Assembly (NCBI GenBank): GCA_900756765.1
Contig: CAAELE010000025.1
Span: forward strand, 1-56,290
DNA: 56,290 nucleotides
Origin: an uncultured Collinsella sp.
Lineage (GTDB): Bacteria; Actinomycetota; Coriobacteriia; Coriobacteriales; Coriobacteriaceae
Direction of reading: 5' to 3'
Positions within the stretch are counted from its first letter, which is position 1, and every line of letters begins with the position of its first letter. A program made the translations under genes and the position numbers. This document shows positions 43,012 to 52,219 of the stretch, piece after piece. The notes beneath the pieces are model-generated. The model was not told the DNA's origin. It saw only the letters and a program-made list of their open reading frames with translations, and ran no database searches.

Positions 43012-43653
43012 CTATTCCAGCCACCACTCCACGTCCACGGAGCACTCGACCTCGATGGGTTCCGGATCCAGCACCGTTTCCCCAAGGCCTCCAGATGTCC
43101 CATTGGGAGCGCCCATGGCAGCGCAGTACACCCCACCATAATCCCCCGGCCGGCTGTTATACGAGATATGCTTGATGCCGCCCAGCTTAGTCCCCGCCGC
43201 CGTAGCAAGCGCCTGTGCATTACCGCGAGCGCGCTCGACAGCGCGGGCAATCAGGACGTCCTCCGCCGCGCGCTCATCCGCAAGTTCAAATCGAATGTTC
43301 ATGTCGGCATGCGATCCGCAGGTGTTGAGCGCCGTCCACACAGCCGCACAGTCAATAGAATCGACAGGTGCAGCAACCGTGCCGTACGCATAGTAGTCGT
43401 AGCCCACGATGATTGCCCTTTTGCGCGTCGTCTGCGCATAGCAGGTGTACCGGCGACACGTTAACTCGTCATCCAGACCAAAGGGCGCCAGCGCAGCGGT
43501 GACCTTGGCACGATCGACGTTGTAATCGTCCAGGCACGCCTCCTTGGTATCAAAGCGGCCGCCAAAGCCAATGCTAAAGATCACGCGGTCGGGCATGACC
43601 TTATCCTCGATCCGGGCACCAACGCTCACATAGCCGGTCTTATCCGTTGCCAT
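43012..43653 (-). CDS. SIMPL domain (DUF541) protein
   Basis: A 213-residue protein without a signal peptide. It begins with GYVSVGARIEDKVMPDRVIF and has the C-terminal AQALATAAGTKLGGIKHISY typical of SIMPL-domain proteins, which often bind nucleotides or act at the envelope; this one seems cytoplasmic. Start ATG 43653 has AAAGGACGG upstream, and GTG 43671 is less likely. It lies between the toxin-like gene and repeat array A, facing left. No function is implied by its neighbours. Confidence 0.75.
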   Translation of the reverse strand: MATDKTGYVSVGARIEDKVMPDRVIFSIGFGGRFDTKEACLDDYNVDRAKVTAALAPFGLDDELTCRRYTCYAQTTRKRAIIVGYDYYAYGTVAAPVDSIDCAAVWTALNTCGSHADMNIRFELADERAAEDVLIARAVERARGNAQALATAAGTKLGGIKHISYNSRPGDYGGVYCAAMGAPNGTSGGLGETVLDPEPIEVECSVDVEWWLE

Positions 43654-43742
43654 GACATCCGTCCTTTCCACGAATGACTACGTTGCAGTAAACATAGCCG
43701 CCCGCGCGGACACAAAGTTGCGCGGCGGCACCGCTGCGGGTC

Positions 43743-44010
43743 CTGGGACGCATATTCCATTTGAGGCCTCTACCGGAAAGCGCATCCCATTCTGAGCGTC
43801 GATTCCGGGATGCAGTTTCCGGTAGAGGCACCGCTGGGAAAGCGCACCCCGGTTTAGAGCCATAATCTGGGACACAGCTTCCGCCAGAGGTCTCAATCGG
43901 AAACGGCATCCCACTCTGGAGCCGAATTCTGGGACGCAGTTTCCGGTTGAGGGCTGTTCCGGAAAATGTATCCCATTCCGAGCGGCAATTCCAGGACGCA
44001 GTTTTCGCAG
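43743..44010 (+). repeat. Tandem repeat array A, 62-bp unit
   Basis: Four full 62-base units and a partial fifth, beginning at 43743, 43805, 43867, 43929 and 43991. Each has GGGANGCA...TTTCC on the left and GGAAA...GCATCCC on the right, so each unit can fold as a hairpin. The rest of the unit ends in a GAGC...AATT segment. No convincing gene overlaps it. The following 44011-44226 holds nothing recognisable. Confidence 0.85.
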
Positions 44011-44226
44011 ATACAAGATGACGATCCGCAGCCCTTATCGCATGCCATCAAATATGCGATCCAGAACCACAAAACAGCAGATAGAATGCTCTTTTTCAAA
44101 AAAGTACACGTCCCGAAACTTACCAAGGCTTCATAACTAGCTACCGTTCACGGGCGCCGATTACCGCCCACCGATTCAAACAAGAAATACGTCGCCAAAA
44201 GCAGGCCATCTACCTGCATGGTTAGA

Positions 44227-44248
44227 TTTTGGTCAGCTTTTGGTCAGC
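44227..44248 (+). promoter_or_regulatory. Tandem 11-bp operator-like repeats before the AbiEi-like gene
   Basis: TTTTGGTCAGC occurs twice without a gap at 44227-44237 and 44238-44248. It is 58 bases before the start of the AbiEi-like gene. Proteins of this class often bind direct or inverted repeats at their own promoter. Confidence 0.5.
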
Positions 44249-44305
44249 TGAGCGGCAAGTTCCGGCTGATACGTTTTTGCCACCCCAAAAAGGAGGCGGT
44301 AGCCC

Positions 44306-45304
44306 ATGGCGCATTGCAACGACCAAATCATCGACCAGCTGTTGAACCAAGCCGAACAAGAAGGACGATGCCTGATTCCCCCGAGCACGGCAATCCGAAA
44401 AGCGCTCCTTCGGCGCACCGGCGACATGGTCGTCTCCCCCATGCCGGGCATGTTCACACGCAAAATCCGCTGGGATGAACTCAACCGGGCGCAGCGTCAT
44501 TGCGAGATTATTCGCGCCTTTGCGATCATCCACCCCGATTGGACGTTCTGCTCGTTTTCGGCAGCATGCCTCCTGGGACTCGAAGTCTCGTGGCGGCACC
44601 TGAATGTCGTGCATGTCTGCAGCGCCAACAAGCCGTCGGCTCGCCCGGGCGTGCATATTCAGCGGCATCAGATCGAGCCGGCCGGAGCAATCCGTCTATC
44701 CGGCATATCGGTAACGCCGCCTATCCAAACGGCCACAGATTGCCTGCTGCAGACCGGTTTTGCCGATGGCATGCCCATTGCCGATTCGGCGATTTCAAAG
44801 CTTGGTCTAACGCGAGAGCAGCTGATGGAGGCCGTCGAGCAACGAGCGACCGCCCGCAATGGTCGCGCGATTCGCACCGCCCTCACGACACTTCGATATG
44901 CCGACGCCCGCGCCGAGAGCGGTGGAGAATCAGTCGCCCGCGCCGTCATGATCGAAACGGGCTTTGCGCCCGACTGGCTTCAATACGAGTTGACGGACCC
45001 CTTCGATTCGACTAAGCCCATACGAACGGACTTTGCCTGGGAGCGCCAGGCGCGGGAACTCACGCTGGGCGAGCTCGACGGGCTCATCAAATATACCGAC
45101 CAGACCATACTGGCCGGACGCACCGCCGCCGAGGCGCTCGTTGCCGAACGACAGCGCGAGGCGCACCTATCACTCTACGGTCATCCTCTGTTGCGCTTTA
45201 CCATGAACGAGGTCCGCTCGGCAGGAATGCTCGCCAAAAAGCTGCAGACGGCAGGCATCCGGCAGACCGCGCTGCCGACATGGCTCAACGATATTGAACT
45301 GTAG
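44306..45304 (+). CDS. AbiEi-like regulator with DUF559/PD-(D/E)xK-like C-terminus
   Basis: Related to the AbiEi antitoxin family, but 332 residues long. The N-terminal part, with SPMPGMFTRKIRW and the SFSAACLLGL helix, fits a winged-helix AbiEi domain. The C-terminal part has SGGESVARAVMIETG, RTDFAWERQAREL and GELDGLIKY, like the DUF559/PD-(D/E)xK endonuclease fold. It has AAAGGAGG nine bases before its start. No AbiEii nucleotidyltransferase toxin gene is next to it, so it is not a complete AbiE pair. It lies between two arrays of the same 62-base repeat. DNA-binding is likely; nuclease activity is only possible. Confidence 0.7.
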   Translation: MAHCNDQIIDQLLNQAEQEGRCLIPPSTAIRKALLRRTGDMVVSPMPGMFTRKIRWDELNRAQRHCEIIRAFAIIHPDWTFCSFSAACLLGLEVSWRHLNVVHVCSANKPSARPGVHIQRHQIEPAGAIRLSGISVTPPIQTATDCLLQTGFADGMPIADSAISKLGLTREQLMEAVEQRATARNGRAIRTALTTLRYADARAESGGESVARAVMIETGFAPDWLQYELTDPFDSTKPIRTDFAWERQARELTLGELDGLIKYTDQTILAGRTAAEALVAERQREAHLSLYGHPLLRFTMNEVRSAGMLAKKLQTAGIRQTALPTWLNDIEL

Positions 45305-45320
45305 GGGCTGCTGAGCCACG

Positions 45321-45735
45321 CATTGCCGGATCGCATCCCCCTATCTGGGCCGCGTTTTCCCAACGGCCACGCCAACGGAAAGCGCGGCCCAGCCTGAACG
45401 CTCAAAACGGGATGCACTTTCCGGATGGCGGGCCTAGCGGAAAGTGCATCCCGAAATCCCGCCTCAGAACGGGACAGACTTTCCGAATGAAGCACTCAGC
45501 GGAAGCGGCATCCCGGAATAGACGCTCAAACTGGGATACATTTTCCGCTGAGAGCCGATCCGGAAAACGCATCCCACTCTGGAGCCGAATTCCGGGACAC
45601 GCTTTCCGCTAGAGGCTCAAAAGGAAAGCGCATCCCATTCTGAGCGTCGAATCCGGGACACAGTTTCCGCATGCGGCCCCGTTGGGAAAGTTCATCCCAC
45701 TCCGAGGCTAGATTCCGGGATGCTGCCTCCGCTCC
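45321..45735 (+). repeat. Tandem repeat array B, same 62-bp family
   Basis: Six units of 61-62 bases beginning at 45345, 45407, 45469, 45531, 45592 and 45653, plus partial copies at both ends. The unit at 45407 has perfect arms, GGGATGCACTTTCCG and CGGAAAGTGCATCCC. The unit at 45345 has GGGCCGCG and CGCGGCCC, so both arms have changed together. This array is in the same orientation as array A and flanks the same gene. Confidence 0.85.
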
Positions 45736-45772
45736 AAACAAAAGGCCCCGGCTCTCGATGGAACTGGGGCCA
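45735..45772 (-). terminator. Terminator of the molybdenum hydroxylase operon
   Basis: GGCCCC and GGGGCC arms with a 16-base loop, then CTTTTGTTT on the minus strand. It lies about 68 bases past the hydroxylase stop and next to the end of array B. Confidence 0.75.
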
Positions 45773-45839
45773 AAGGCGCAGCGTATGTAGTTGATGCTCA
45801 GCGCGAACAGCTCATCAGCAATGCCGTCCGCGCTCTACC

Positions 45840-48617
45840 CTACCCGCGGTGACGGGCGCGGCTGTACGGCGTATCCACCATGGGCAGATCCGGGCGCAGC
45901 TTGCCGTCAAATGCGCGGTAGGCGTTCTGTACGGCGGGCGCCGTGGGGATCGTTGCGATCTCGCCGATGCCCTTGCCGCCGTATGCCACAGGCAGCAGCT
46001 CGTCCTTCTCAACGTAGATGGCGTGGATATCCGGAATCTCGGGCGCACGGAACAGCCCGAGCGTACCGTACCTTGCCTGGGGCACGCAGTCCTTGAGCGG
46101 CCAGTCCTCGGTCAGTGCATAACCCATACCCATGAGCACGCCGCCTTCGATCTGACCCTGGATGGAGATGGGATTGACCACCTTGCCGGAATCGTGCGCG
46201 GCATAAACCTCGCTCACGCGGCCGTCATCGTCCAGAATGACCACATGCGTGGCAAAACCGTAGCAGATATGGCTCTTGGGATTGGGAACATCGGCGCCCA
46301 GCTTGTCGGTCGGCTCCAGGTACACGTAGCCAAACTCGCATCCCTCGAGCGCCTTGATGGCAGTCGCGGGATCCTGAGGATGCATACCCTGGCCGGCGAC
46401 GAGTTCCTGCGTGCGCAGCTGATAGGCGCGGCCGTCGTCGTACTCGATCTTGACGCCGTCGCCATGCGCGCTCACCGGGGCGGTAGGCGCAGGCTTGCCG
46501 GCCTCGATGCCAACCATGGCATCGCGCAGCAGGAAGGCGGCGCCGCGCACGGCCTCGCCGGTCACGACCGTCTGACGCGAGCCAGACGTGGTGCCGGAGT
46601 CGGGAGCGTTCTCGGTGGAGCACTCGCCATTGGCAATGCAGCTCAGCGGCAGACCGCAGGCCTCGGCAACGTCCTGTAAAAAGACCGTGTTGCAGCCCTG
46701 ACCGATGTCGGACGTGGCGGCATAGACCACGGCCACGCCGTTCTCGACGCGAATCTTGCAGCGGCCGGCGTCGGGCAGGCCCACGCCCACACCGGCATTC
46801 TTCATGGCGCAGGCGATACCGGCATGTCCGGGATGCGCGTAGTAGGCATCCTTGACCTCGAGCAGCGTCTCCTTCAGCGCCGTGGAGCAGTCGGCAATCT
46901 GGCCGTTGGGCAAAACCTCGCCCGGCTCGATGGCGTTACGGTAGCGGATCTCCCACGGATCCAAGCCGACCTTCTCGGCAAGCAGGTCGATCAGGCTCTC
47001 GAGCGCAAACTCGGACTGGCAAACGCCAAATCCTCGGTACGCACCGGCGGGCGGGTTGTTGGTGTAGTAGCCAAAGCCACGAATGTCGGTGTTCTGGTAC
47101 TTGTAGGGACCAACGGCATGCGTGCAGGCGCGCTCGAGCACCGGGCCGCACAGCGACGCGTAGGCGCCGGTGTCAAAGTTAATCTCGCAGTCCAGGCCGG
47201 TAAAGTTGCCCTCGGCGTCGCAACCCAGCGTAAAGGTGCCGTCCATGGCATGACGCTTGGGATGGAACGCGAGCGACTCGGCACGTGTAAGCTTGCACTT
47301 CACAGGACGCTGGAACTTATATGCGGCGAGCGCGGCCAGGTGCTGGATGGACACGTCCTCCTTGCCGCCAAAGCCGCCACCCACGAGCATGGTCTCGACG
47401 ACCACGCGCTCGGGCTCGTTGTCCCAGCCAAACATGTGAGCACACTCTTTGCGCGTATCGTAGGCGCCCTGGTCGGTCGACTGCACCTTGACGCCGTTCT
47501 TGTACGGGAAGGCAACGGCGCACTCGGGCTCCAAGAAGGCATGCTCGGTAAAGGGCGTGGTAAAGCGCTGCGTCACGGTAAACGCGCTTTCGGCCAGCGC
47601 CTTGGCGGCGTCGCCGCGTGTCACATGGCGGCTCTGGCACACGTTGTCCTTGAGCTCCACCGTGTTGCCAAAGGCAAAGAAGCTGTCGTGCAGGCGCGGG
47701 GCGTCGGCAGCCTTGGCCTCGGCGATGTTGCGCACGGGCTCCAGCGGCTCGTAATCGATCTTTACGAGCTTCTTGGCCTTCTCGAGCGTCGCCTCGTCCT
47801 CAGCGACCACCAGCACAATGGCATCGCCCACGCAGCGGGTGATATCACCTTGGGCGATCATGACGTCCCAGTCCTGGATAAGGTGGCCGACCTGGTTGAC
47901 TGGCACGTCCTCGGCGCGCAGAATGCCCACCACACCGGGCAGGGCCTCGGCCTTGGAGGTATCGATGGAGAGCACGCGGGCGCGCGGATACTTGGAGCGC
48001 ACGGCGCTGGCGTAGGTCAGGCCCGGCTGATCGAGCTCGTCGATGTCGTCGGGGTACTTGCCCTCGCCGAGCACCTTCTTGCGCACGTCGATACGGAAGG
48101 CGCGCTTGCCCACGCCGTAGTCGTCGCCGCGCTCCAAGTCCTCGTCGATCTGCTTTTCGCCGCGGAGCACCGCGGCCGCCAGCGAAATGCCCTCGATGAT
48201 CTTTTTGTAGCCAGTGCAACGGCAGACGTTGCCGCGTATGGCGTACTTGATCTGCTCCTCGGTAGGCTCGGGATCCTCGGCGATGAGCGCTGCACCCGCC
48301 ATGACCATGCCGGGGATGCAAAAACCGCACTGCACGGCGCCCACGGCGCCAAAGGCGTACACAAAGGCCTCGCGCACGTCCTCGGGCAGGCCCTCGACGG
48401 TCACGATATTGCGGCCGGCGGCAAGCGCGGTGGTCAGTACGCAGGCTTTGACGGCCGCACCGTCCACATGGATGGTGCAGGTGCCGCAGGCGCCCTCGGA
48501 GCAGCCATCCTTGGCGGAATGGATGTGTAGGTCATCGCGCAGATAGCGCAGCAACGGTTTGTTTTGGGTCGTCGTGTGCTCGACGCCGTTAACGGTAAAA
48601 GTGAATTCCTGTGCCAT
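45840..48617 (-). CDS. xdhD: Selenium-dependent xanthine dehydrogenase-type molybdenum hydroxylase
   Basis: Molybdenum enzyme of 925 residues for purine oxidation or its reverse. Residues 1-160 have two 2Fe-2S sites: DGCSEGACGTC then CGFCIPGMVM and RGNVCRCTGYKKI. Residues ~170-925 are the molybdopterin part with GGGFGGKEDVSIQ, PAGAYRGFGVCQSEFALE, DIGQGCNTVF and the active-site Glu in GGKGIGEIATI. There is no FAD domain, so electrons should pass to a separate carrier; the adjacent four-cluster ferredoxin is the candidate. XdhC, yqeB and yqeC in the locus suggest a selenium ligand. GAAGGGA precedes the start. Confidence 0.9.
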   Translation of the reverse strand: MAQEFTFTVNGVEHTTTQNKPLLRYLRDDLHIHSAKDGCSEGACGTCTIHVDGAAVKACVLTTALAAGRNIVTVEGLPEDVREAFVYAFGAVGAVQCGFCIPGMVMAGAALIAEDPEPTEEQIKYAIRGNVCRCTGYKKIIEGISLAAAVLRGEKQIDEDLERGDDYGVGKRAFRIDVRKKVLGEGKYPDDIDELDQPGLTYASAVRSKYPRARVLSIDTSKAEALPGVVGILRAEDVPVNQVGHLIQDWDVMIAQGDITRCVGDAIVLVVAEDEATLEKAKKLVKIDYEPLEPVRNIAEAKAADAPRLHDSFFAFGNTVELKDNVCQSRHVTRGDAAKALAESAFTVTQRFTTPFTEHAFLEPECAVAFPYKNGVKVQSTDQGAYDTRKECAHMFGWDNEPERVVVETMLVGGGFGGKEDVSIQHLAALAAYKFQRPVKCKLTRAESLAFHPKRHAMDGTFTLGCDAEGNFTGLDCEINFDTGAYASLCGPVLERACTHAVGPYKYQNTDIRGFGYYTNNPPAGAYRGFGVCQSEFALESLIDLLAEKVGLDPWEIRYRNAIEPGEVLPNGQIADCSTALKETLLEVKDAYYAHPGHAGIACAMKNAGVGVGLPDAGRCKIRVENGVAVVYAATSDIGQGCNTVFLQDVAEACGLPLSCIANGECSTENAPDSGTTSGSRQTVVTGEAVRGAAFLLRDAMVGIEAGKPAPTAPVSAHGDGVKIEYDDGRAYQLRTQELVAGQGMHPQDPATAIKALEGCEFGYVYLEPTDKLGADVPNPKSHICYGFATHVVILDDDGRVSEVYAAHDSGKVVNPISIQGQIEGGVLMGMGYALTEDWPLKDCVPQARYGTLGLFRAPEIPDIHAIYVEKDELLPVAYGGKGIGEIATIPTAPAVQNAYRAFDGKLRPDLPMVDTPYSRARHRG

Positions 48618-48629
48618 GGTGATTCCCTT

Positions 48630-49109
48630 CTACACGCCGGCGGCGATGCCGGTGCGGTCGTGAATGGCGCCATGCGGGCAGACGACAGCGCACATGCCGC
48701 ACGACAGGCAGTCCGTGCCGTCGATATGGGCGCAGTTGTCCTCGATGCGGATTGCGCCGGCAGGGCACTTTTTGGCGCACATGCCGCAACCGATGCAGCT
48801 CGTGTCGCAGATCTTGCGAGCGATGGCGCCCTTATCGGTGTTGTTGCAGCGCACCAGAATGTTCTGGTAGCCGGGGACGAAGGCAATCACGCGCTGCGGG
48901 CACGCCATGCCGCACAGGCCACAACCCGTGCACTTAGAACGATCCACGCGGGCGATGCCATCGACCAGAGCAATGGCGCCGTGAGGGCAGGCCGTGACGC
49001 AGGCGCCACAGCCAATGCAGCCTTCGCTGCAGCGGGCGTCGCCGCCTGCGGAAGTACAGCCGCTTCCGCAGACAACGTAGGCCACGTTATGTTGAATGGA
49101 TTTGGCCAT
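48630..49109 (-). CDS. Four-cluster 4Fe-4S ferredoxin
   Basis: Soluble electron carrier of 159 residues. Four C-x2-C-x2-C-x3-C-P-type motifs are visible: CIGCGACVTACP, CTGCGLCGMACP, CIGCGMCAKKCP and CLSCGMCAVVCP, with four more Cys at the N-terminus (CGSGCTSAGGDARC). It resembles RnfB-like polyferredoxins. Thirteen bases separate it from xdhD and about the same from ygfK, so it is between a molybdenum hydroxylase and YgfK, which both carry iron-sulphur sites. This position suggests that it moves electrons between them. Confidence 0.9.
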   Translation of the reverse strand: MAKSIQHNVAYVVCGSGCTSAGGDARCSEGCIGCGACVTACPHGAIALVDGIARVDRSKCTGCGLCGMACPQRVIAFVPGYQNILVRCNNTDKGAIARKICDTSCIGCGMCAKKCPAGAIRIEDNCAHIDGTDCLSCGMCAVVCPHGAIHDRTGIAAGV

Positions 49110-49120
49110 AAGAGACTCGC

Positions 49121-52120
49121 CTATTTCTTAAGAAGGTACGAATAGTTGTCGCGCACGGCCTTGATGGTCAGGCGGACGGCCTCGGGAAGGCCGGTGTTGA
49201 CGGCATCGACCGAGACGGTGCGGACCGTGCCGGCGACGCGGACCTTAAAGTGATCCTCGTCCACGGCCAGGAAGCCCTCGTTCTCGGAGTTCTCCATGTC
49301 CTCCTCGCTCCAGAACAGGGTGAGCTTGTCCTTGTAGGGACGACCCTCCTGGTAGGGGCAGAACACGGCGCAGTTGCCGCACTCGTTGCACATACCATCG
49401 ACATGGACGACCTGATGCTTGGTCAGGCCCGGCACCTTGATGGCAACGTTGGCGCGGTTGGGGCACACGTCGCAGCAGACCTCGCACACCGAGCCGCAGC
49501 CCAGGCAGCGGGTCTTGGTGCAGTTGCGCTTGTCGCGGCACAGCGACCCCTTGCGCTCGTAGCAGGTGTCCTCGCGGCCGGCCTGCTCGTTGCAGTCGGC
49601 GTACTTGTTAAAGTCCACGCCGGCGATGGCGCGGGCGACTTCGGCGGCGTCGGCAATAGCCTCGACCACGGTGGCCGGACCGCGACGGCAATCGCCTGCA
49701 GCCCAAACGCCCTCGACGCCGGTGGAGGTGGCGGCAAGGCGGCCGCGACGGTCGTGCTCGACGCCCGCAGCATCGTACAGGCTGGCATCGATGCCCTCGC
49801 CCACGGCGCAGATCACCGTGGTGGCGGGAAGCTCGACGGTCTCGCCCGTGGCGACGGGGCTGCGGCGGCCGCTTGCATCCGGCTCGCCAAGCTCCATAAC
49901 GTCGCAGGTCAGCACGGCGCCGTTGAGTGCCTTGGGCGCCAGCAGCTCGCAGAACTCAACGCCGTCGGCAAGAGCAAGATCGAGCTCTTCCTCGTCGGCG
50001 GGCATCTGCTTCTTGGTGCGGCGATACACCAGGCGCACGTTCTTCACGCCAGCAAGGCGCTTGGCCACGCGGGCCGCGTCCATGGCGGTGTTGCCGGCGC
50101 CAATAACCACGACGTCCTCGCCCAGTTCGAGCTTCTCGCCCTTCTTGGCGGTCTCGAGGAACTCCAGCACGTCGAGCTCGGCATCCTCGCCCAAGCCCGC
50201 AGAGCCGGGCATCCAGGCACCGGTGGCCACGACCACGTCGGTAAAGCCCTGGGCCTTGAGCTCTTCAATGGAATCCACGCGGGCGTTGAGCTGCACCTTG
50301 GCGCCAAAGGCCAGGCAGAGCTCGGCATCGTGGGAGATATCGTCGCTCGCAATACGGAACTCGGGGATCACGTGACGGACCACGCCGCCGAGCGAATCGC
50401 GGGCCTCAAAGATGGTGACGGGCACGCCGGCGCGCGTCAGGAAGAACGCCGTCGCCAGACCGGCCGGGCCGCCGCCGATAACGGCAACGTTGCGCTCGCC
50501 GTCGTTGGCGATGGCCTGGGCGCGCAGCTTGGGCAGCACGGCGGTCATGGCCTCGCGGGCAGCCTTGAGCTTGCTGGCGCGAATCTGGGCGCCCTCGGGC
50601 TCGTAGAATGCGCGCTCGCAGGCACGGCCGCAGGGATGCGGGCAGATGGTGCCGGTAATGAACGGCAGGGCGTTGCGCTCGATAATGATGTTGAGCGCGT
50701 CCTCGTAGCGACCCTCGTCAACAGCCGCCAGGTAGGCGGGAATATCCTGCTGGATGGGGCAGCTCGTGCGGCACGGCGTGGTAAAGCAGTCGGAAAGCGG
50801 GCTCTTGCCGGCGACCTTGCGGTCGGGCAGCGGACGCAGCGGCTTCTTGTAGAGCGGGTTGGTAAGCGAATCGGTCTGGATCGCGGTCACGGCCTCGAGC
50901 GAGACGCCCGCGAACGGCTTGCCATCCAGGTCGGTAAACTCGCCAGCCATCTGGCTAAAGCGCTCGTAACCGCCGGGTTTGAGCACGTCGGTCGCCAGGG
51001 TGACGGGCCAAATGCCGGCATCGTACAGAGCGCGGATGTTGTAGACCGTGGCACCACCGGAGTAGCTGATGCGCAGCTTGCCATCGAACTGCTCGGTAAT
51101 GCGGCGGGCAGCCTCGATGGTCAGCGAGAACAGTGAACGGCCCGACATGTACATCTCGGTGGAAGGTAGCTCGTCCCTCGTCACGTCGACGGGGAACGTG
51201 TTGGTCAGCTTGACACCAAACTCCAGGCCGTGCTCGGCGCACAGGGCAATCAGGCGCTCGAACATGGGCACGGCGTCGGCCCACTGCAGGTCCTCGCGGA
51301 AGTGTGTGTCATCGAAGACGATGTAGTCAAAGCCCAGCTCGTTGAGGCGCTGGCGGGCAAACTCATAGCCCAGCAGCGTGGGGTTGCACTTGATGTAGGT
51401 GTTGAGGCCCTTCTCGGTGATCAGATAGGTCGCGATGCGCTCGATCTCCGCCGGCGGGCAGCCATGCAGCGTTGACTCGGTAATGGAGTTGGAAACGCGC
51501 GCCGGGATGGACTCGACAAACGCGGCATCGACATGCTCAAACTTGTCCAGGTTGGCAAGCGCCCATGCGCGGCACTCGTTCCAGACGTCGGAGCCGCTGG
51601 CATCCTTCATGCCCTCGATGTAGGCATCGACCTTGGGGCTCTTAATACCCTCCAGGTCATAGCCCACGGACATGTTGAAGACAAAGCCGTCCGGGCTGCC
51701 CAGACCATACTCGCGAGCGATGAGGTGACATGCGAACCATGCCTTCACGTACTCGGCAAAAGCCTGCGGAACCTCGAGCTCGGTCGACCACTCGCAGTTG
51801 TAGCACTCGTCCTGCGCCACGATGCAGGGCTTGTTCACACACTTGGAGAGCTCCTCGCCGTCCATAACCTGAACGGTCTTGAGTTCAAAGAAGCGGGAAC
51901 CGGCCACGTAGGATGCCACGATGTTCTGGGCAAGCTGCGTGTTGGGGCCGGCGGCCGGGCCAAACGGAGTCTCGATGCGCTCGTCAAAAATGGGAAGCGC
52001 ACCCTCCTGGTTGGTCGTGACCATCTTGCGCACGCCAAAGATGGCGTCCTGGGTCTTGTGCTCCTCGATGATCCAGTTCATCAGCTGCGAAAACGGGATC
52101 GGCCTCATGATGTCGCTCAT
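49121..52120 (-). CDS. ygfK: YgfK-type iron-sulphur flavoprotein
   Basis: Annotated in other genomes as a putative selenate reductase subunit, but linked to purine loci. The 999-residue protein has an N-terminal PreA-like barrel region (to about 430), then a GltD-like part with CRTSCPIQQDIP, CPHPCGRACERAFY, the FAD site VIGGGPAGLATAFFLTRAG and the NAD(P) site VVVIGAGNTAMDAARVA, and finally iron-sulphur motifs CLGCGSVCEVCCDVCP and CNECGNCAVFCP. Start ATG 52120 follows GAGGAG; 52243 is too far. It probably exchanges electrons between NAD(P)H and the ferredoxin. Confidence 0.9.
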   Translation of the reverse strand: MSDIMRPIPFSQLMNWIIEEHKTQDAIFGVRKMVTTNQEGALPIFDERIETPFGPAAGPNTQLAQNIVASYVAGSRFFELKTVQVMDGEELSKCVNKPCIVAQDECYNCEWSTELEVPQAFAEYVKAWFACHLIAREYGLGSPDGFVFNMSVGYDLEGIKSPKVDAYIEGMKDASGSDVWNECRAWALANLDKFEHVDAAFVESIPARVSNSITESTLHGCPPAEIERIATYLITEKGLNTYIKCNPTLLGYEFARQRLNELGFDYIVFDDTHFREDLQWADAVPMFERLIALCAEHGLEFGVKLTNTFPVDVTRDELPSTEMYMSGRSLFSLTIEAARRITEQFDGKLRISYSGGATVYNIRALYDAGIWPVTLATDVLKPGGYERFSQMAGEFTDLDGKPFAGVSLEAVTAIQTDSLTNPLYKKPLRPLPDRKVAGKSPLSDCFTTPCRTSCPIQQDIPAYLAAVDEGRYEDALNIIIERNALPFITGTICPHPCGRACERAFYEPEGAQIRASKLKAAREAMTAVLPKLRAQAIANDGERNVAVIGGGPAGLATAFFLTRAGVPVTIFEARDSLGGVVRHVIPEFRIASDDISHDAELCLAFGAKVQLNARVDSIEELKAQGFTDVVVATGAWMPGSAGLGEDAELDVLEFLETAKKGEKLELGEDVVVIGAGNTAMDAARVAKRLAGVKNVRLVYRRTKKQMPADEEELDLALADGVEFCELLAPKALNGAVLTCDVMELGEPDASGRRSPVATGETVELPATTVICAVGEGIDASLYDAAGVEHDRRGRLAATSTGVEGVWAAGDCRRGPATVVEAIADAAEVARAIAGVDFNKYADCNEQAGREDTCYERKGSLCRDKRNCTKTRCLGCGSVCEVCCDVCPNRANVAIKVPGLTKHQVVHVDGMCNECGNCAVFCPYQEGRPYKDKLTLFWSEEDMENSENEGFLAVDEDHFKVRVAGTVRTVSVDAVNTGLPEAVRLTIKAVRDNYSYLLKK

Positions 52121-52219
52121 AGTGAGCTCCTCTCTGTAACGCCCGGCGAGACCGCGCGGCGGGCGCAAATACGGTGTAGCGCTAGCACAGCGCCGGCGAC
52201 CCCGCGGAGGCCGCCTATG

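Noticed and set aside
43678..44126. Small frames within array A
   Set aside because: They follow the 62-bp repeat and change frame each unit because 62 is not a multiple of three.
43743..45735. CRISPR array
   Set aside because: The units are tandem without separate spacers, repeats are long and diverged, and no cas genes are in the window.
46824..48530. A 568-codon frame on the plus strand
   Set aside because: It lies opposite the molybdenum hydroxylase gene, and its residues show no family pattern.
49250..51136. A 628-codon plus-strand frame
   Set aside because: Antisense to ygfK, which has full flavin and iron-sulphur motifs on the other strand.
49121..52120. Calling ygfK a true selenate reductase
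   Set aside because: The name is historic. There is no molybdenum-binding domain in the protein, and the neighbours are purine genes.
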